From Stenotrophomonas hibiscicola ATCC 19867 (GTDB lineage: Bacteria; Pseudomonadota; Gammaproteobacteria; Xanthomonadales; Xanthomonadaceae), in contig NZ_KB907500.1 in the NCBI RefSeq assembly GCF_000382065.1, forward strand, positions 372,001 through 436,000: DNA of 64,000 nt, given 5' to 3'. This document shows, piece by piece, positions 27,877 to 36,083 of this stretch (within the stretch, counting starts at the first letter, position 1; each line of letters starts with the position of its first letter). The notes under the pieces were generated by a model. It was given only the letters and a program-made list of their open reading frames with translations. It ran no database searches and was not told the origin of the DNA. The translations under genes and the position numbers were made by a program.

Positions 27877-28458
27877 TCAGGGCAGCGGGGTCAACGCGAC
27901 ATCGACCATCGCCAGCAGGCGCTCGCGGCTGATGCCGTCACGCGCCTGCACCGAGATGCCATGCAGCACCGTGGCGAAGTGGTCGCCCAGCGCCTGCACC
28001 GCCGCGTCGTCGGCCAGCTCCCCCTCGGCCTGCGCCTGCTGCAGCCGCGCGATGATCGCCGCCGTGCGCTGGCGACGATGACTGGCCAGCCAGTCCCGCA
28101 CGCCTTCGCCATCGGGCGACACGCTGCTGGCCGAGGACACCACCAGGCAACCATGCGGGCGCCCGCGACGGGTGTAGGTCATCACCGCCTCGCGCAGCAT
28201 CGAACCGATCGCCTCACGCAATGTTGCCTGCTCCAGCGCGCGCGGCGCGAAACCGCCCTCGCCTTCTTCGTACAGCGCCACGGCTTCGCGGAACAACTGC
28301 TCCTTGCTGCCGAACGCGGCGTAGATGCGTGCAGAGGCAATGCCCAGTGCTTCGACCAGTGCCGACATCGACGTGCCTTCATAGCCGTGCTGCCAGAACA
28401 GCAGCATCGCCTTGCGCAACGCCTGGTCCCTGTCGAATTCGCGCGGTCGCCCTGCCAT
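27877..28458 (-). CDS. TetR/AcrR family regulator
   Basis: 193 residues. The N-terminal HTH is GRPREFDRDQALRKAMLLFW...GYEGTSMSALVEALGIASARIYAAFGSKEQLFREAV, typical of the AefR-like branch, and the C-terminal ligand domain carries a GCLVVSSA strand. It is divergent from the isomerase/hydrolase operon, and the gap contains a near-perfect 24-bp palindrome that I take as its operator, so it probably represses itself and that operon until a small ligand is bound. Confidence 0.92.
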   Translation of the reverse strand: MAGRPREFDRDQALRKAMLLFWQHGYEGTSMSALVEALGIASARIYAAFGSKEQLFREAVALYEEGEGGFAPRALEQATLREAIGSMLREAVMTYTRRGRPHGCLVVSSASSVSPDGEGVRDWLASHRRQRTAAIIARLQQAQAEGELADDAAVQALGDHFATVLHGISVQARDGISRERLLAMVDVALTPLP

Positions 28459-28524
28459 CTGCCTGCCTGCTCCAGTGAGGCGCGCAGTGTAACGCGGGTG
28501 TTGACCATCGCGAGAGTCGCGCCT

Positions 28525-28548
28525 ATTCTTTGTCGACCGACAAATAAT
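28525..28548. promoter_or_regulatory. Predicted TetR operator
   Basis: A perfect 16-bp palindrome TTTGTCGACCGACAAA (28529-28544) extends to 24 bp with one mismatched pair (arms ATTcTTTGTCG and CGACAAAtAAT). It lies 67 bases from the regulator start and 12 bases before the first gene of the divergent operon. Confidence 0.7.
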
Positions 28549-28559
28549 TGGAGCAACAC

Positions 28560-29615
28560 ATGCAGACCCTCAAGGGCCCCAGCCTGCACCTGGCGCAGTT
28601 CGCCGGCGACCAGGCCCCGTTCAACTCACTTGCCAGCATTGCCGCGTGGGCCGCCGGCCACGGTTTCAAGGCGCTGCAGATTCCCGCGTGGGATGCACGC
28701 CTGTTCGACCTGGCCACCGCCGCCGACAGCCAGGACTACTGCGACGACATCCGTGGCACCCTGGCCGAGCACGGCCTGCAGGTCAGTGAGCTGACCACCC
28801 ACATCCTCGGCCAGCTGGTGGCCGTGCATCCGGCCTACGATGAACTCTGCGATGGCTTCGCGCCGGAAGCACTGCGCGGCAATCCGCAGGCCCGCACGGA
28901 ATGGGCACAGCAGCAGCTGCACCTGGCCGCTCGCGCCTCGCGCCGTCTTGGGTTGCAGGACATGGGCACCTTCTCCGGCTCGTTCGCCTGGCCCTACCTG
29001 TTCCCGTTCCCGCAGCGCCCGCCGGGCCTGATCGATGCCGCCTTCGATGAACTGGCCCGCCGCTGGCGGCCGATTCTCGACAGCTGCGAGGACAATGGCA
29101 TCAACCTCTGCTACGAGATCCATCCCAGCGAAGACCTGCACGACGGCACCAGCTTCGAGCGCTTCTTCGAGCGCGTCGGCCAGCACGAGCGCTGCCGCAT
29201 CCTGTTCGATCCCAGCCACTTCGTGCTGCAGCAGCTGGACTATCTGGAGTATCTGGACATCTACCACCCACTGATCCGCATGTTCCACGTCAAGGATGCG
29301 GAGTTCCGCCCCAGCGGCCGCCAGGGCATCTATGGCGGTTATGCCGACTGGACCGAGCGCGCAGGTCGCTTCCGCTCGCTGTGCGATGGGCAGGTCGACT
29401 TCAAGTCGATCTTCTCCAAGCTGGCGCAGTACGGCTACCAGGGCTGGGCAACGCTGGAATGGGAGTGCTGCCTGAAGGACCAGGAAGCTGGCGCGCGCGA
29501 AGGCGCCGCGTTCATCCGCGACCACATCATTCCGGTCACCGACAAGATCTTCGACGACTTCGCCGGTGCACCGATCAGCACCGCACAGATGCAGCAGATG
29601 CTCGGCATTGCCTGA
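28560..29615 (+). CDS. Sugar phosphate isomerase/epimerase (AP endonuclease 2-like TIM barrel)
   Basis: 351 residues. Xylose-isomerase-like TIM barrel with the metal-site signatures CYEIHPSEDLHDG (about 183), LFDPSHFVLQQLDYLEY (about 219), HVKDAEF (about 247) and TLEWECCLKD (about 300). The family includes sugar, inosose and ketoacid isomerases, so the substrate is open. The ATG at 28560 is preceded by GGAG at an ideal distance; a TTG four codons upstream is less likely. It is first of a three-gene operon with two alpha/beta hydrolases under the divergent TetR gene. Confidence 0.9.
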   Translation: MQTLKGPSLHLAQFAGDQAPFNSLASIAAWAAGHGFKALQIPAWDARLFDLATAADSQDYCDDIRGTLAEHGLQVSELTTHILGQLVAVHPAYDELCDGFAPEALRGNPQARTEWAQQQLHLAARASRRLGLQDMGTFSGSFAWPYLFPFPQRPPGLIDAAFDELARRWRPILDSCEDNGINLCYEIHPSEDLHDGTSFERFFERVGQHERCRILFDPSHFVLQQLDYLEYLDIYHPLIRMFHVKDAEFRPSGRQGIYGGYADWTERAGRFRSLCDGQVDFKSIFSKLAQYGYQGWATLEWECCLKDQEAGAREGAAFIRDHIIPVTDKIFDDFAGAPISTAQMQQMLGIA

Positions 29616-29636
29616 GCCCCAACGGAGCATTCCCCC

Positions 29637-30530
29637 ATGACCACCTTCCTTTCCGCCGGCGCTGCCGGCGACGCTTCGCTGCGCCACCACTACCTGCGCA
29701 TCGATGGTCAGCGCGTGCATTGCGTCTCCGCCGGGCACGGTGCGCCCGTGCTGCTGATTCCCGGCTGGCCGCAGACCTGGTACGCGTGGCGCCACGTGCT
29801 GCAAGCACTGGCCGAGGCCGGTTTCGAAGCAATCGCCGTTGATCCACCGGGCATCGGCGAATCCGACCGTCCCGCCCACGGCTACGACACCGGCAGTGCT
29901 GCCGCAGTACTGCACCAGACCATGCTGGCGCTTGGCCACGACCGTTACCAGGTGGTCGGCCATGACATCGGCATGTGGATAGCCTATGCACTGGCCAGCG
30001 ACCAGCCGCAGGCCGTGCGCCAGCTGGCGGTCACCGAAGCGGTGATTCCCGGCCTCGCGCCGGAACCCGGCATTTTCGCCGCACCGGCCGACAACATCTT
30101 CCTCTGGCACTTCATGTTCAACCAGGTGGCCGACCTGCCCGAGGCGCTCATCAGCGGACGCGAACGCGCCTACCTGGAATTCATGTTCGACCGCTGGTCG
30201 TACCGGCGCGATGCGGTGGCCGCCGATACCTACATCGCCGCCTACAGCCGCCCCGGCGCACTGCGGGCAGGCTTCGCCTGGTACCGCGCGATTCCGGAGA
30301 CCATCCGCCAGAACAAGCTGCGCGCGCAGCGCCGGCTGCCGATGCCGGTGCTCGCGATCGGCGCCGAACACGCCACCGCCGATGCGCCGATGCTGACCCT
30401 GCAACCGCATGCCGATGATGTGCGCGGCAGCATCGTGCCGGGCTGCGGCCACTTCATCATGGAAGAAGCGCCCCAGGCGTTCCTCGAACAGTTGTTGCCG
30501 TTCCTGCAGGAGGCACGCCATGCTGCTTGA
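29637..30530 (+). CDS. Alpha/beta hydrolase, epoxide hydrolase/haloalkane dehalogenase-like
   Basis: 297 residues. The oxyanion motif is LIPGWPQTWYAW (HGxP-like, about 40), the nucleophile is Asp in VVGHDIGMW (about 105), and the general base His is in PGCGHFIMEE near the C-terminus. A nucleophilic aspartate in GHDxG places it with epoxide hydrolases and dehalogenases rather than esterases. Its 3' end overlaps the next gene by 11 bases. Confidence 0.9.
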   Translation: MTTFLSAGAAGDASLRHHYLRIDGQRVHCVSAGHGAPVLLIPGWPQTWYAWRHVLQALAEAGFEAIAVDPPGIGESDRPAHGYDTGSAAAVLHQTMLALGHDRYQVVGHDIGMWIAYALASDQPQAVRQLAVTEAVIPGLAPEPGIFAAPADNIFLWHFMFNQVADLPEALISGRERAYLEFMFDRWSYRRDAVAADTYIAAYSRPGALRAGFAWYRAIPETIRQNKLRAQRRLPMPVLAIGAEHATADAPMLTLQPHADDVRGSIVPGCGHFIMEEAPQAFLEQLLPFLQEARHAA

Positions 30531-31446
30531 GCCGGCACTGCAGCAGTTCGTTGACGCCGTCGCGGCCCATCCGCTGCCGGAGGACCTGCGCGAACTGCGC
30601 GCGATCAGCGAGAACGCGCTGCCACAGCTGCAGGGCGCGCCCCAGCCGGTAGCACATGTGGTCGAACACACCGTGATCGCTCGCGACGGGCAGGCGCTGG
30701 AGCTCCGCCTCTACACGCCGCAAGGACTGTCCCATGGGCCCGCGCCGGCCCTGCTGTTCGCTCATGGGGGTGGCTGGTTCCAGTGTTCGCTGGCGGTCTA
30801 TGACGGTCCTTGCCGTGCGCTGGCCAATGCCAGCGGCTGCGTGGTCGCCGCCGTGGGCTACCGGCTGGCGCCGGAGCACCCGTTCCCAGTGCCGCTGTAC
30901 GACATCGCTGACGCCTGGCAGTGGCTGCAGGACCACGCCGAGCGCCTCGGCCTGGACCCACAGCGGCTGGCGATCGGGGGCGACAGCGCCGGTGGCAACC
31001 TCGCGGCCGCCTGCTGCCTGCTGCTGCGCGAACTGGGCCTGCCGCAACCGTGCCACCAACTGCTGCTGTATCCGGCGCTGGATGCCGGCATGGACAGCGA
31101 TTCCTACCGCGACTACGCCGCTGGCTACTACCTCAGCGCCGAACTGATGCAGCGCTGCTGGCAGGCCTATCTGGGGGATCTGGCCGAGCCGCCGGCGCTG
31201 GCTTCGCCGGCCCACGCAACCGACCTGAAGGGGCTGGCGCCCGCCTCCGTGCTCAGCTGTGAGCACGACCCGCTGCGCGACGAGGCCGAATACTACGCGC
31301 GACGCCTGCAGGCTGCGGGTGTCGGCTGCACGCTGGACCGGCTGCCGGGGATGATCCACGCCTGCATGCACCTGCAGGCGGTGAGCACCGCCACTGCAGT
31401 GGCGGTACAACGCGCGGGCGATCTGCTGCGCCACGCCTTGGCCTGA
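30520..31446 (+). CDS. Alpha/beta hydrolase, hormone-sensitive-lipase family
   Basis: 308 residues. HSL-type esterase with the oxyanion motif [11 protein letters not shown] (about 80), the nucleophile Ser in [12 protein letters not shown] (about 153), the Asp in [13 protein letters not shown] and the His in GMIHACMHL. It overlaps the preceding hydrolase by 11 bases and is last in the TetR-controlled operon. With the isomerase and the epoxide-hydrolase-like enzyme it suggests breakdown of an esterified or lactonised sugar-like compound (inference). Confidence 0.9.
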   Translation: MLLEPALQQFVDAVAAHPLPEDLRELRAISENALPQLQGAPQPVAHVVEHTVIARDGQALELRLYTPQGLSHGPAPALLFAHGGGWFQCSLAVYDGPCRALANASGCVVAAVGYRLAPEHPFPVPLYDIADAWQWLQDHAERLGLDPQRLAIGGDSAGGNLAAACCLLLRELGLPQPCHQLLLYPALDAGMDSDSYRDYAAGYYLSAELMQRCWQAYLGDLAEPPALASPAHATDLKGLAPASVLSCEHDPLRDEAEYYARRLQAAGVGCTLDRLPGMIHACMHLQAVSTATAVAVQRAGDLLRHALA

Positions 31447-31498
31447 AACGGCCCGGGACGGCGGTGGATCCCGTCCCTGCCCCGTCCCGGCCGGGCGC

Positions 31499-31527
31499 TT
31501 GGCAAGCGCGGCAGGCGGCGCTACACT
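31499..31527 (+). promoter_or_regulatory. Promoter of tRNA-Ala
   Basis: TTGGCA (31499-31504), 17 bases, TACACT (31522-31527), then 13 bases to the tRNA. Confidence 0.7.
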
Positions 31528-31540
31528 GAAAGCCTGCCGT

Positions 31541-31616
<76 letters not shown>

Positions 31617-31628
31617 CTCTTCAGAAGA

Positions 31629-31665
31629 ACCCGCAGATCGCCATGATCTGCGGGTTTTTTCTTTT
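31629..31665 (+). terminator. Terminator of tRNA-Ala
   Basis: AACCCGCAGATC and GATCTGCGGGTT around GCCAT are followed by TTTTCTTTT. Confidence 0.85.
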
Positions 31666-31678
31666 CAGCGCCTCCGGC

Positions 31679-31849
31679 TCAGGCCGGCTCCTGGTCTCCA
31701 TCCTTGCGTTGCGGGCCGCGCGAGTGCGTATCACGCACCTGTTGATCGCGCTGCCCCGGCCGCTGCTTGGCCACATCGTCCTGCTTCCTGTCCTGGCGGC
31801 TTTCCTGGATGCCCTGCTTCGGGTCCTGATCCCTGCTTTGCTCGTTCAT
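31679..31849 (-). CDS. Small hydrophilic protein of unknown function
   Basis: 56 residues, beginning MNEQSRDQDPKQGIQESRQ. It is almost wholly charged or polar (Gln, Asp, Arg, Lys) with no hydrophobic core, so it is probably disordered. The ATG has a good ribosome-binding site (GGGAG, 6 bases upstream). I recognise no domain; it could be a small stress-related protein of the hydrophilin kind, but that is a guess from composition. Confidence 0.55.
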   Translation of the reverse strand: MNEQSRDQDPKQGIQESRQDRKQDDVAKQRPGQRDQQVRDTHSRGPQRKDGDQEPA

Positions 31850-32008
31850 CGAAAACTCCCTCGCCGGCAGCAGGCCAGCGCTGCCACCACGCTAGAGGTT
31901 GCCGGGTAAGCCGCAGGTCAGTCCCGCGCCAACATCCTGTGCAGGAAGCGGCTTGCCGCCACCGCCCCGCCCAGCCAGAATCCGGGGCACCACGCTCACC
32001 GGTGTGCC

Positions 32009-32494
32009 ATGCCCTCCTCTGCCCAGCATGCAGCCCACGCGTTGCCGATGCTCCTCAATGCGACCGACGGCAGCATCCAGCTCGGCAACCTGCCAGCATT
32101 GATCGGCCCCACCTTGTTACTGGACGAAGCGCGTGCCGCCTTTGCCCCGCTGGTCCGAGGGGAGCGCGATGTCGGCACCGGCTATCGCTGGCTCAGCCTG
32201 CACCGGCTCAGCCTGGGCGGTGTGCCCGCTGGCATCAGCCTGTGCTTCCACGGGCAACAGCTCGACATGGTGACGATCGGCGTCGATCTGCCTGGTGCGA
32301 CACTGGAAGACGGCTGGCCGACCCAGGCCGCGATCGATGCCGAAGTCGCTTTCATGCGGCGCACCTTGGCCACGGCACTGGGGCGCAAACTGGCAGGTGG
32401 CCGCGCCCGGTTCGACTGGGGCGAAGCCTGGGCCGGTTTCGATCCGAAGGGCTTCATGGCCAGCAGCGGCATCCGCTACGCGCCACGCTCATGA
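32009..32494 (+). CDS. Hypothetical protein, about 161 residues
   Basis: No family recognised. The protein has an even mix of hydrophobic and polar residues, no signal peptide and no membrane helix. The middle reads LHRLSLGGVPAGISLCFHGQ, and a Trp-rich C-terminal stretch contains RFDWGEAWAGFDPKGF. Codon use is like the neighbours. An internal ATG at 32048 is an alternative start. It converges with the SDR gene, whose stop is 7 bases away. Confidence 0.7.
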   Translation: MPSSAQHAAHALPMLLNATDGSIQLGNLPALIGPTLLLDEARAAFAPLVRGERDVGTGYRWLSLHRLSLGGVPAGISLCFHGQQLDMVTIGVDLPGATLEDGWPTQAAIDAEVAFMRRTLATALGRKLAGGRARFDWGEAWAGFDPKGFMASSGIRYAPRS

Positions 32495-32500
32495 CGCCGC

Positions 32501-33262
32501 TCAGGTACGGGTGATCGACACGCCGCCTTCAACACGCATCGCGGTACCGGTAACGAAGCTGCTTTCATCGCAGGCCAGGAACAACGCCGCATTGGCGATC
32601 TCCTCCGGCTCGGCCATGCGCTTGAGTGCATGCAGCGAGCGCACGAAGTCGCGGGCATCGCCGGTCGGTGCGGCCTGCCGGCCCATTTCGGTATCGGTGC
32701 CACCGGGCAACAGCACATTGCTGCGTACGCCGCGCGCGCCGTACTCGGCCGCGATCACTTGGCTCAGGCCGATCAGCCCCGCCTTGCTCGACGCATAGGC
32801 CGCCATGCCCGGGAAGCCCACGGTATGGCCGACAAAGGTGCCGACAAACACGAGCGAGCCGCCGCCGCGCGCCAGCAGTGCCGGCAACTGCGCGCGTGCC
32901 CCGCGGAAAGCGGCATCCAGATTGGTCGCCATCACTTCGCGCCAGGCGTCCACCGGGAACTCCGCCGCAGGTACGCCCGGGCCGAGCATGCCAGCATTGT
33001 TGAGCGCGATGTCCAGGCCGCCGAAGGACTGCTGGGCCAGATCGACCAGCGCTTGTGCCGTGCCCGGGTCAGCCACGTCAGCGGCATGCGCCACGGCTTC
33101 GCCACCGGCGGCGCGAATCTGCTCGACCAGCGCCTGCAGCGGCTCCGGCCGCCGTGCGTTGAGCACCAGCTTCGCCCCTTCGGCGGCGAAGCGCAGCGCG
33201 CTGGCGCGGCCGATGCCGGCGCTGGCACCGGTGATGAGAGCGATCTTGTTGTTCAGGCGCAT
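32501..33262 (-). CDS. SDR family oxidoreductase
   Basis: 253 residues, classical short-chain dehydrogenase. Motifs TGASAGIG (about 12-19), NNAG (about 89), a Tyr-x3-Lys catalytic pair in YASSKAG (about 155), and PGGTDTEM. In place of the usual catalytic Ser strand there is LVFVGTFVGHT, so the Ser position holds Gly/Thr, an unusual feature that may reduce activity. The substrate is unknown. The ATG before RLNNKIALITG is the start. Divergent from the Ada-like gene. Confidence 0.9.
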   Translation of the reverse strand: MRLNNKIALITGASAGIGRASALRFAAEGAKLVLNARRPEPLQALVEQIRAAGGEAVAHAADVADPGTAQALVDLAQQSFGGLDIALNNAGMLGPGVPAAEFPVDAWREVMATNLDAAFRGARAQLPALLARGGGSLVFVGTFVGHTVGFPGMAAYASSKAGLIGLSQVIAAEYGARGVRSNVLLPGGTDTEMGRQAAPTGDARDFVRSLHALKRMAEPEEIANAALFLACDESSFVTGTAMRVEGGVSITRT

Positions 33263-33319
33263 GGTCGTGGTACCGGTTGTGAAGTGGCCGCCACGATGCC
33301 GCGCCTCTCCCCTGCCAAC

Positions 33320-33361
33320 ACTCCGTTTCCGGGCCTGGCCCGTCGGTGCAGGAAACGGAGT
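33320..33361. promoter_or_regulatory. Inverted repeat in the SDR/Ada divergent region
   Basis: ACTCCGTTTCC (33320-33330) and GGAAACGGAGT (33351-33361) are perfect 11-bp inverted repeats, centres 31 bp apart (about three helical turns), just upstream of the Ada-like gene. It may be an operator for its AraC domain or a simple hairpin. Confidence 0.4.
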
Positions 33362-33394
33362 TTCCGCAGCACCGGCGCGTGCCAGAATCCGGCC

Positions 33395-34237
33395 ATGGAC
33401 AGTACCGCCACCACCGCCCTCGATGCCCGCGTCGAACGGGTCTGCCGCCACCTTCAGGCCAGCCACGACGAACCCTCGCTGCAGGAACTGGCCGGGATCG
33501 CGGGTTGCAGCCCAACCCGCCTGCATCGCCTTTTCAAGGAAGCAACCGGGTTGACCCCGAAGCAGTACGCTGCCGCGCTGCGCGCCGACCGCCTGCGCAC
33601 CGGGTTGGAACAACAGGAACGCATCACCGACGCTTTCCACGATGCCGGCTTCGGCTCCAGCGGACGCTTCTACGAGAACGCACCGAAGTTGCTGGGCATG
33701 ACTCCCAAGCAATGGCGCGCAGGGGGGCGTGGCGAAGTCATCCATTTCGCGCTTGCCGAAAGTTCATTGGGCAGCGTGCTGGTGGCCAGCAGTGCCACCG
33801 GCGTGGTCGCGATCCTGCTCGGCGACGATCCGGAGACGCTGCTGCAGTCATTGCAGCAACGCTTCCGCCAGGCCGTACTGGTCGGCGCCGACCAGGGCTA
33901 TGAACAACTGGTGGCACAGGTGGTGGGCCTGGTCGAGGATCCCACGCGGGGCGCCACACTGCCGCTGGACATCCGCGGCACCGCGTTCCAGCAACGGGTA
34001 TGGCAGGCCTTGCAGCAGATCCCACGTGGCCAGACCGCCTCGTATGCCGACATCGCCGCGCGCATCGGCGCGCCGCGATCAAGCCGTGCGGTGGCTCGCG
34101 CCTGCGCCAGCAATCCACTGGCGGTGGCCGTCCCTTGCCACCGCGTCGTACGTCGCGATGGGGACCTGTCCGGCTATGCGTGGGGCGTAGCGCGCAAGCG
34201 CGAACTGCTGCGCCGGGAAAAGGCCTCGACTGCCTGA
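33395..34237 (+). CDS. Ada-like protein: AraC HTH fused to O6-methylguanine-DNA methyltransferase, lacking the N-terminal Ada domain
   Basis: 280 residues. Residues about 10-105 are an AraC-type DNA-binding domain (LQELAGIAGCSPTRLHRLFKEATG ... PKQYAAALRADRLR), and residues about 115-280 are a DNA alkyltransferase domain with active-site PCHRVVRRDG and the conserved GTAFQQRVWQALQQIPRGQTASY. E. coli Ada has a further N-terminal zinc domain whose Cys38 senses methyl-phosphotriesters; it is missing here, and the region upstream holds no cysteine-rich remnant in frame. Repair activity is likely; methylation-driven activation of the Ada kind is not. Confidence 0.92.
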   Translation: MDSTATTALDARVERVCRHLQASHDEPSLQELAGIAGCSPTRLHRLFKEATGLTPKQYAAALRADRLRTGLEQQERITDAFHDAGFGSSGRFYENAPKLLGMTPKQWRAGGRGEVIHFALAESSLGSVLVASSATGVVAILLGDDPETLLQSLQQRFRQAVLVGADQGYEQLVAQVVGLVEDPTRGATLPLDIRGTAFQQRVWQALQQIPRGQTASYADIAARIGAPRSSRAVARACASNPLAVAVPCHRVVRRDGDLSGYAWGVARKRELLRREKASTA

Positions 34238-34238
34238 C

Positions 34239-34298
34239 GTGGGTGCCGACCTTGGTCGGCACGCCCAGCTTCCGGTAGGTGCCGACCTTGGTTGGCAC
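34239..34298 (+). repeat. Tandem pair of SMAG-type hairpins
   Basis: Two direct copies of GTaGGTGCCGACCTTGG ending in TCGGCAC/TTGGCAC (34239-34262 and 34275-34298). The first has GTGG instead of GTAG. They lie between the convergent Ada-like and reductase genes. Confidence 0.75.
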
Positions 34299-34310
34299 AC
34301 CGCCAAGCCC

Positions 34311-35336
34311 TCAATCCAGCTTCACCACCAGCTTGCCGAAGTTGTGCCCCTTCAACAGCCCGAAGAACGCCTCCGGCGCATTCTCCAGCCCTTCCACCAC
34401 ATCCTCGCGGTACTGGATGCGGCCTTCGCGCAGCCACTGCGGCATCTCGCGTTCGAAGTCCGGCCACAGGTGGTTGAAGTCGTGCACGATGAAGCCACGC
34501 ACGGTCAGGCGCTGGCGCAGGATCTGGCTGAACAGTGCCGGCAACCGGTCCGGGCCGGGCTGCTCGACGCCCCGCTCGTTGTAGGTGGCGATGGTGCCGC
34601 ACACCGGAATGCGGGCGAAGTTGTTGAGCAGCGGCAGCACTGCATCCAGCACATGGCCACCGACATTCTCGAAGTACACGTCGATGCCGGCAGGTACCGC
34701 CGCGCGCAGCTGCTCGGCAAAATCAGCGGCGCGATGATCCAGCGCCACGTCCACGCCCAGCGTATGCAGATAGGCACGCTTGACCTCGCCACCAGCGATA
34801 GCCACTACGCGCGCGCCCTGCAGCTTGGCCAGCTGCGCCACGGTCGCGCCGACCGGCCCCGTTGCGGCAGCCACCACCAACGTCTCGCCCGGCTTCAGAC
34901 GGGCGATTTCATGCAGGCTGGAATAGGCGGTGAAGCCGGGCATGCCATATACCCCCAGCGCCGTACTCAGCGGCAGTCCGGCCGGGTCCAGGCGGCGCCC
35001 CAGTGCCGTGGCCGGCAGCACCGCGTGGGTCTGCCAGCCACCCGGCGCCAGCACCAGCTCACCTGCAGCTACGCCCTCGGCGTTGGACTGCAGCACCTCG
35101 GCCACGGTCTGCCCTTCCATCACCGCGCCCACCGCCACCGGCGCGGCATAGGACGGTCCCTCATCCATGCGTCCACGCATGTACGGATCCAGTGAGAGGT
35201 AGCGATTGCGCAGCAGCACCTCGCCGTCGCCCAAGGGCGGCAGCGCGGCATGCTCCAAGCGGAAATTGGCTGCAGTAGGCGCCCCCAGCGGACGCGACGC
35301 CAGCACGATGCGGGTGGTGGTCGATGAGTCGGACAT
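34311..35336 (-). CDS. NADP-dependent MDR oxidoreductase (CurA/leukotriene B4 12-hydroxydehydrogenase-like)
   Basis: 341 residues, zinc-free medium-chain reductase. N-terminal SLDPYMRGRMDEGPSYAAPV and VMEGQTVAEV are the family's substrate loop, GAATGPVG-type cofactor binding appears as VVAAATGPVGATVAQLAK (about 155), and FENVGGHVLDAVLPLLN and VCGTIATYN follow. The predicted reaction is NADPH reduction of an alpha,beta-unsaturated carbonyl. The start ATG precedes SDSSTTTRIVLAS. Confidence 0.92.
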   Translation of the reverse strand: MSDSSTTTRIVLASRPLGAPTAANFRLEHAALPPLGDGEVLLRNRYLSLDPYMRGRMDEGPSYAAPVAVGAVMEGQTVAEVLQSNAEGVAAGELVLAPGGWQTHAVLPATALGRRLDPAGLPLSTALGVYGMPGFTAYSSLHEIARLKPGETLVVAAATGPVGATVAQLAKLQGARVVAIAGGEVKRAYLHTLGVDVALDHRAADFAEQLRAAVPAGIDVYFENVGGHVLDAVLPLLNNFARIPVCGTIATYNERGVEQPGPDRLPALFSQILRQRLTVRGFIVHDFNHLWPDFEREMPQWLREGRIQYREDVVEGLENAPEAFFGLLKGHNFGKLVVKLD

Positions 35337-35633
35337 GACGACGATCTCTGCTGTTGCCAGCGTCAGGAAGAGAACGCCGACACTACGCCGCAGCGTGCCC
35401 CAATGGCGGTCACGAAAACAGCGTTCCATGTCAGGTGTCGGTGCCGTCCACGCGCTGGCCCCGCCACACCGCTTTTGTCGATCACCGTGGCCCGCTGAAT
35501 TCCGCCGCAGGCGATGATCACCGCGCCGCCGCGCCCGGATGAATCGGCATCCAGCGCGCCCCCGCCCCGCGACGGCGGATCAAGTACTTGCGCCTGCGCA
35601 GACGGCAATGTGAAGGTTTTTTGCCAAAATGCT

Positions 35634-35662
35634 TGCCGTAGGCGACTGACCTCCGTAATATG
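35634..35662 (+). promoter_or_regulatory. Promoter of the tRNA-Phe pair
   Basis: TTGCCG (35634-35639), 17 bases, TAATAT (35657-35662), about 38 bases before the first tRNA. The intergenic stretch from 35337 to this promoter shows no other gene. Confidence 0.75.
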
Positions 35663-35700
35663 CGCGTCCTTGGCAGCGACCTCGCTGCAATGAACTACGT

Positions 35701-35776
35701 GGCCGAGTAGCTCAGTTGGTAGAGCAGGGGATTGAAAATCCCCGTGTCGGCGGTTCGATTCCGTCCTCGGCCACCA
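35701..35776 (+). tRNA. tRNA-Phe (anticodon GAA), copy 1
   Basis: 76 bases with encoded CCA. The acceptor GGCCGAG/CTCGGCC is fully paired, the anticodon loop is TTGAAAA, and the D-arm and T-arm are standard. Confidence 0.97.
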
Positions 35777-35786
35777 CGTTCGACAG

Positions 35787-35813
35787 CCTGCAGAAATGCG
35801 GGTCTTTTTTTCG
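35787..35813 (+). terminator. Terminator after tRNA-Phe copy 1
   Basis: A weak stem CCTGCA/TGCGGG with a GAAA loop, followed by TCTTTTTTT. Confidence 0.65.
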
Positions 35814-35847
35814 GGAATCGCAGTTGATCGTGATTGCCACACAGTTT

Positions 35848-35923
35848 GGCCGAGTAGCTCAGTTGGTAGAGCAGGGGATTGAAAATCCCCGTGTCGGCGG
35901 TTCGATTCCGTCTTCGGCCACCA
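35848..35923 (+). tRNA. tRNA-Phe (anticodon GAA), copy 2
   Basis: It differs from copy 1 at one base: acceptor position 66 is T, so the last acceptor pair is G7-U66. Everything else, including CCA, is identical. It lies 71 bases downstream of copy 1. Confidence 0.97.
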
Positions 35924-35930
35924 TCTTTCG

Positions 35931-35959
35931 AGACCTGCAGAGATGCAGGTCTTTTTTTT
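35931..35959 (+). terminator. Terminator after tRNA-Phe copy 2
   Basis: AGACCTGCA and TGCAGGTCT around GAGA, followed by a run of seven T. It is stronger than the terminator after copy 1. Confidence 0.85.
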
Positions 35960-36083
35960 GTCCGTGCTTCGCGCACTGCACAAGTTGCGGATGCGGCGCC
36001 TGCGCACACGCCCGGTTGACGAAACATTTACACCGGCATGCGCGGCGGCACCTACGCTCCAGACTCCTGCCTGGAGCCTAACG

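Noticed and set aside
35695..36081. Open frames across the tRNA-Phe genes with a repeated GIENPRVGGSIPSS-like segment
   Set aside because: These are translations of tRNA genes; the repeated peptide is the tRNA sequence itself.
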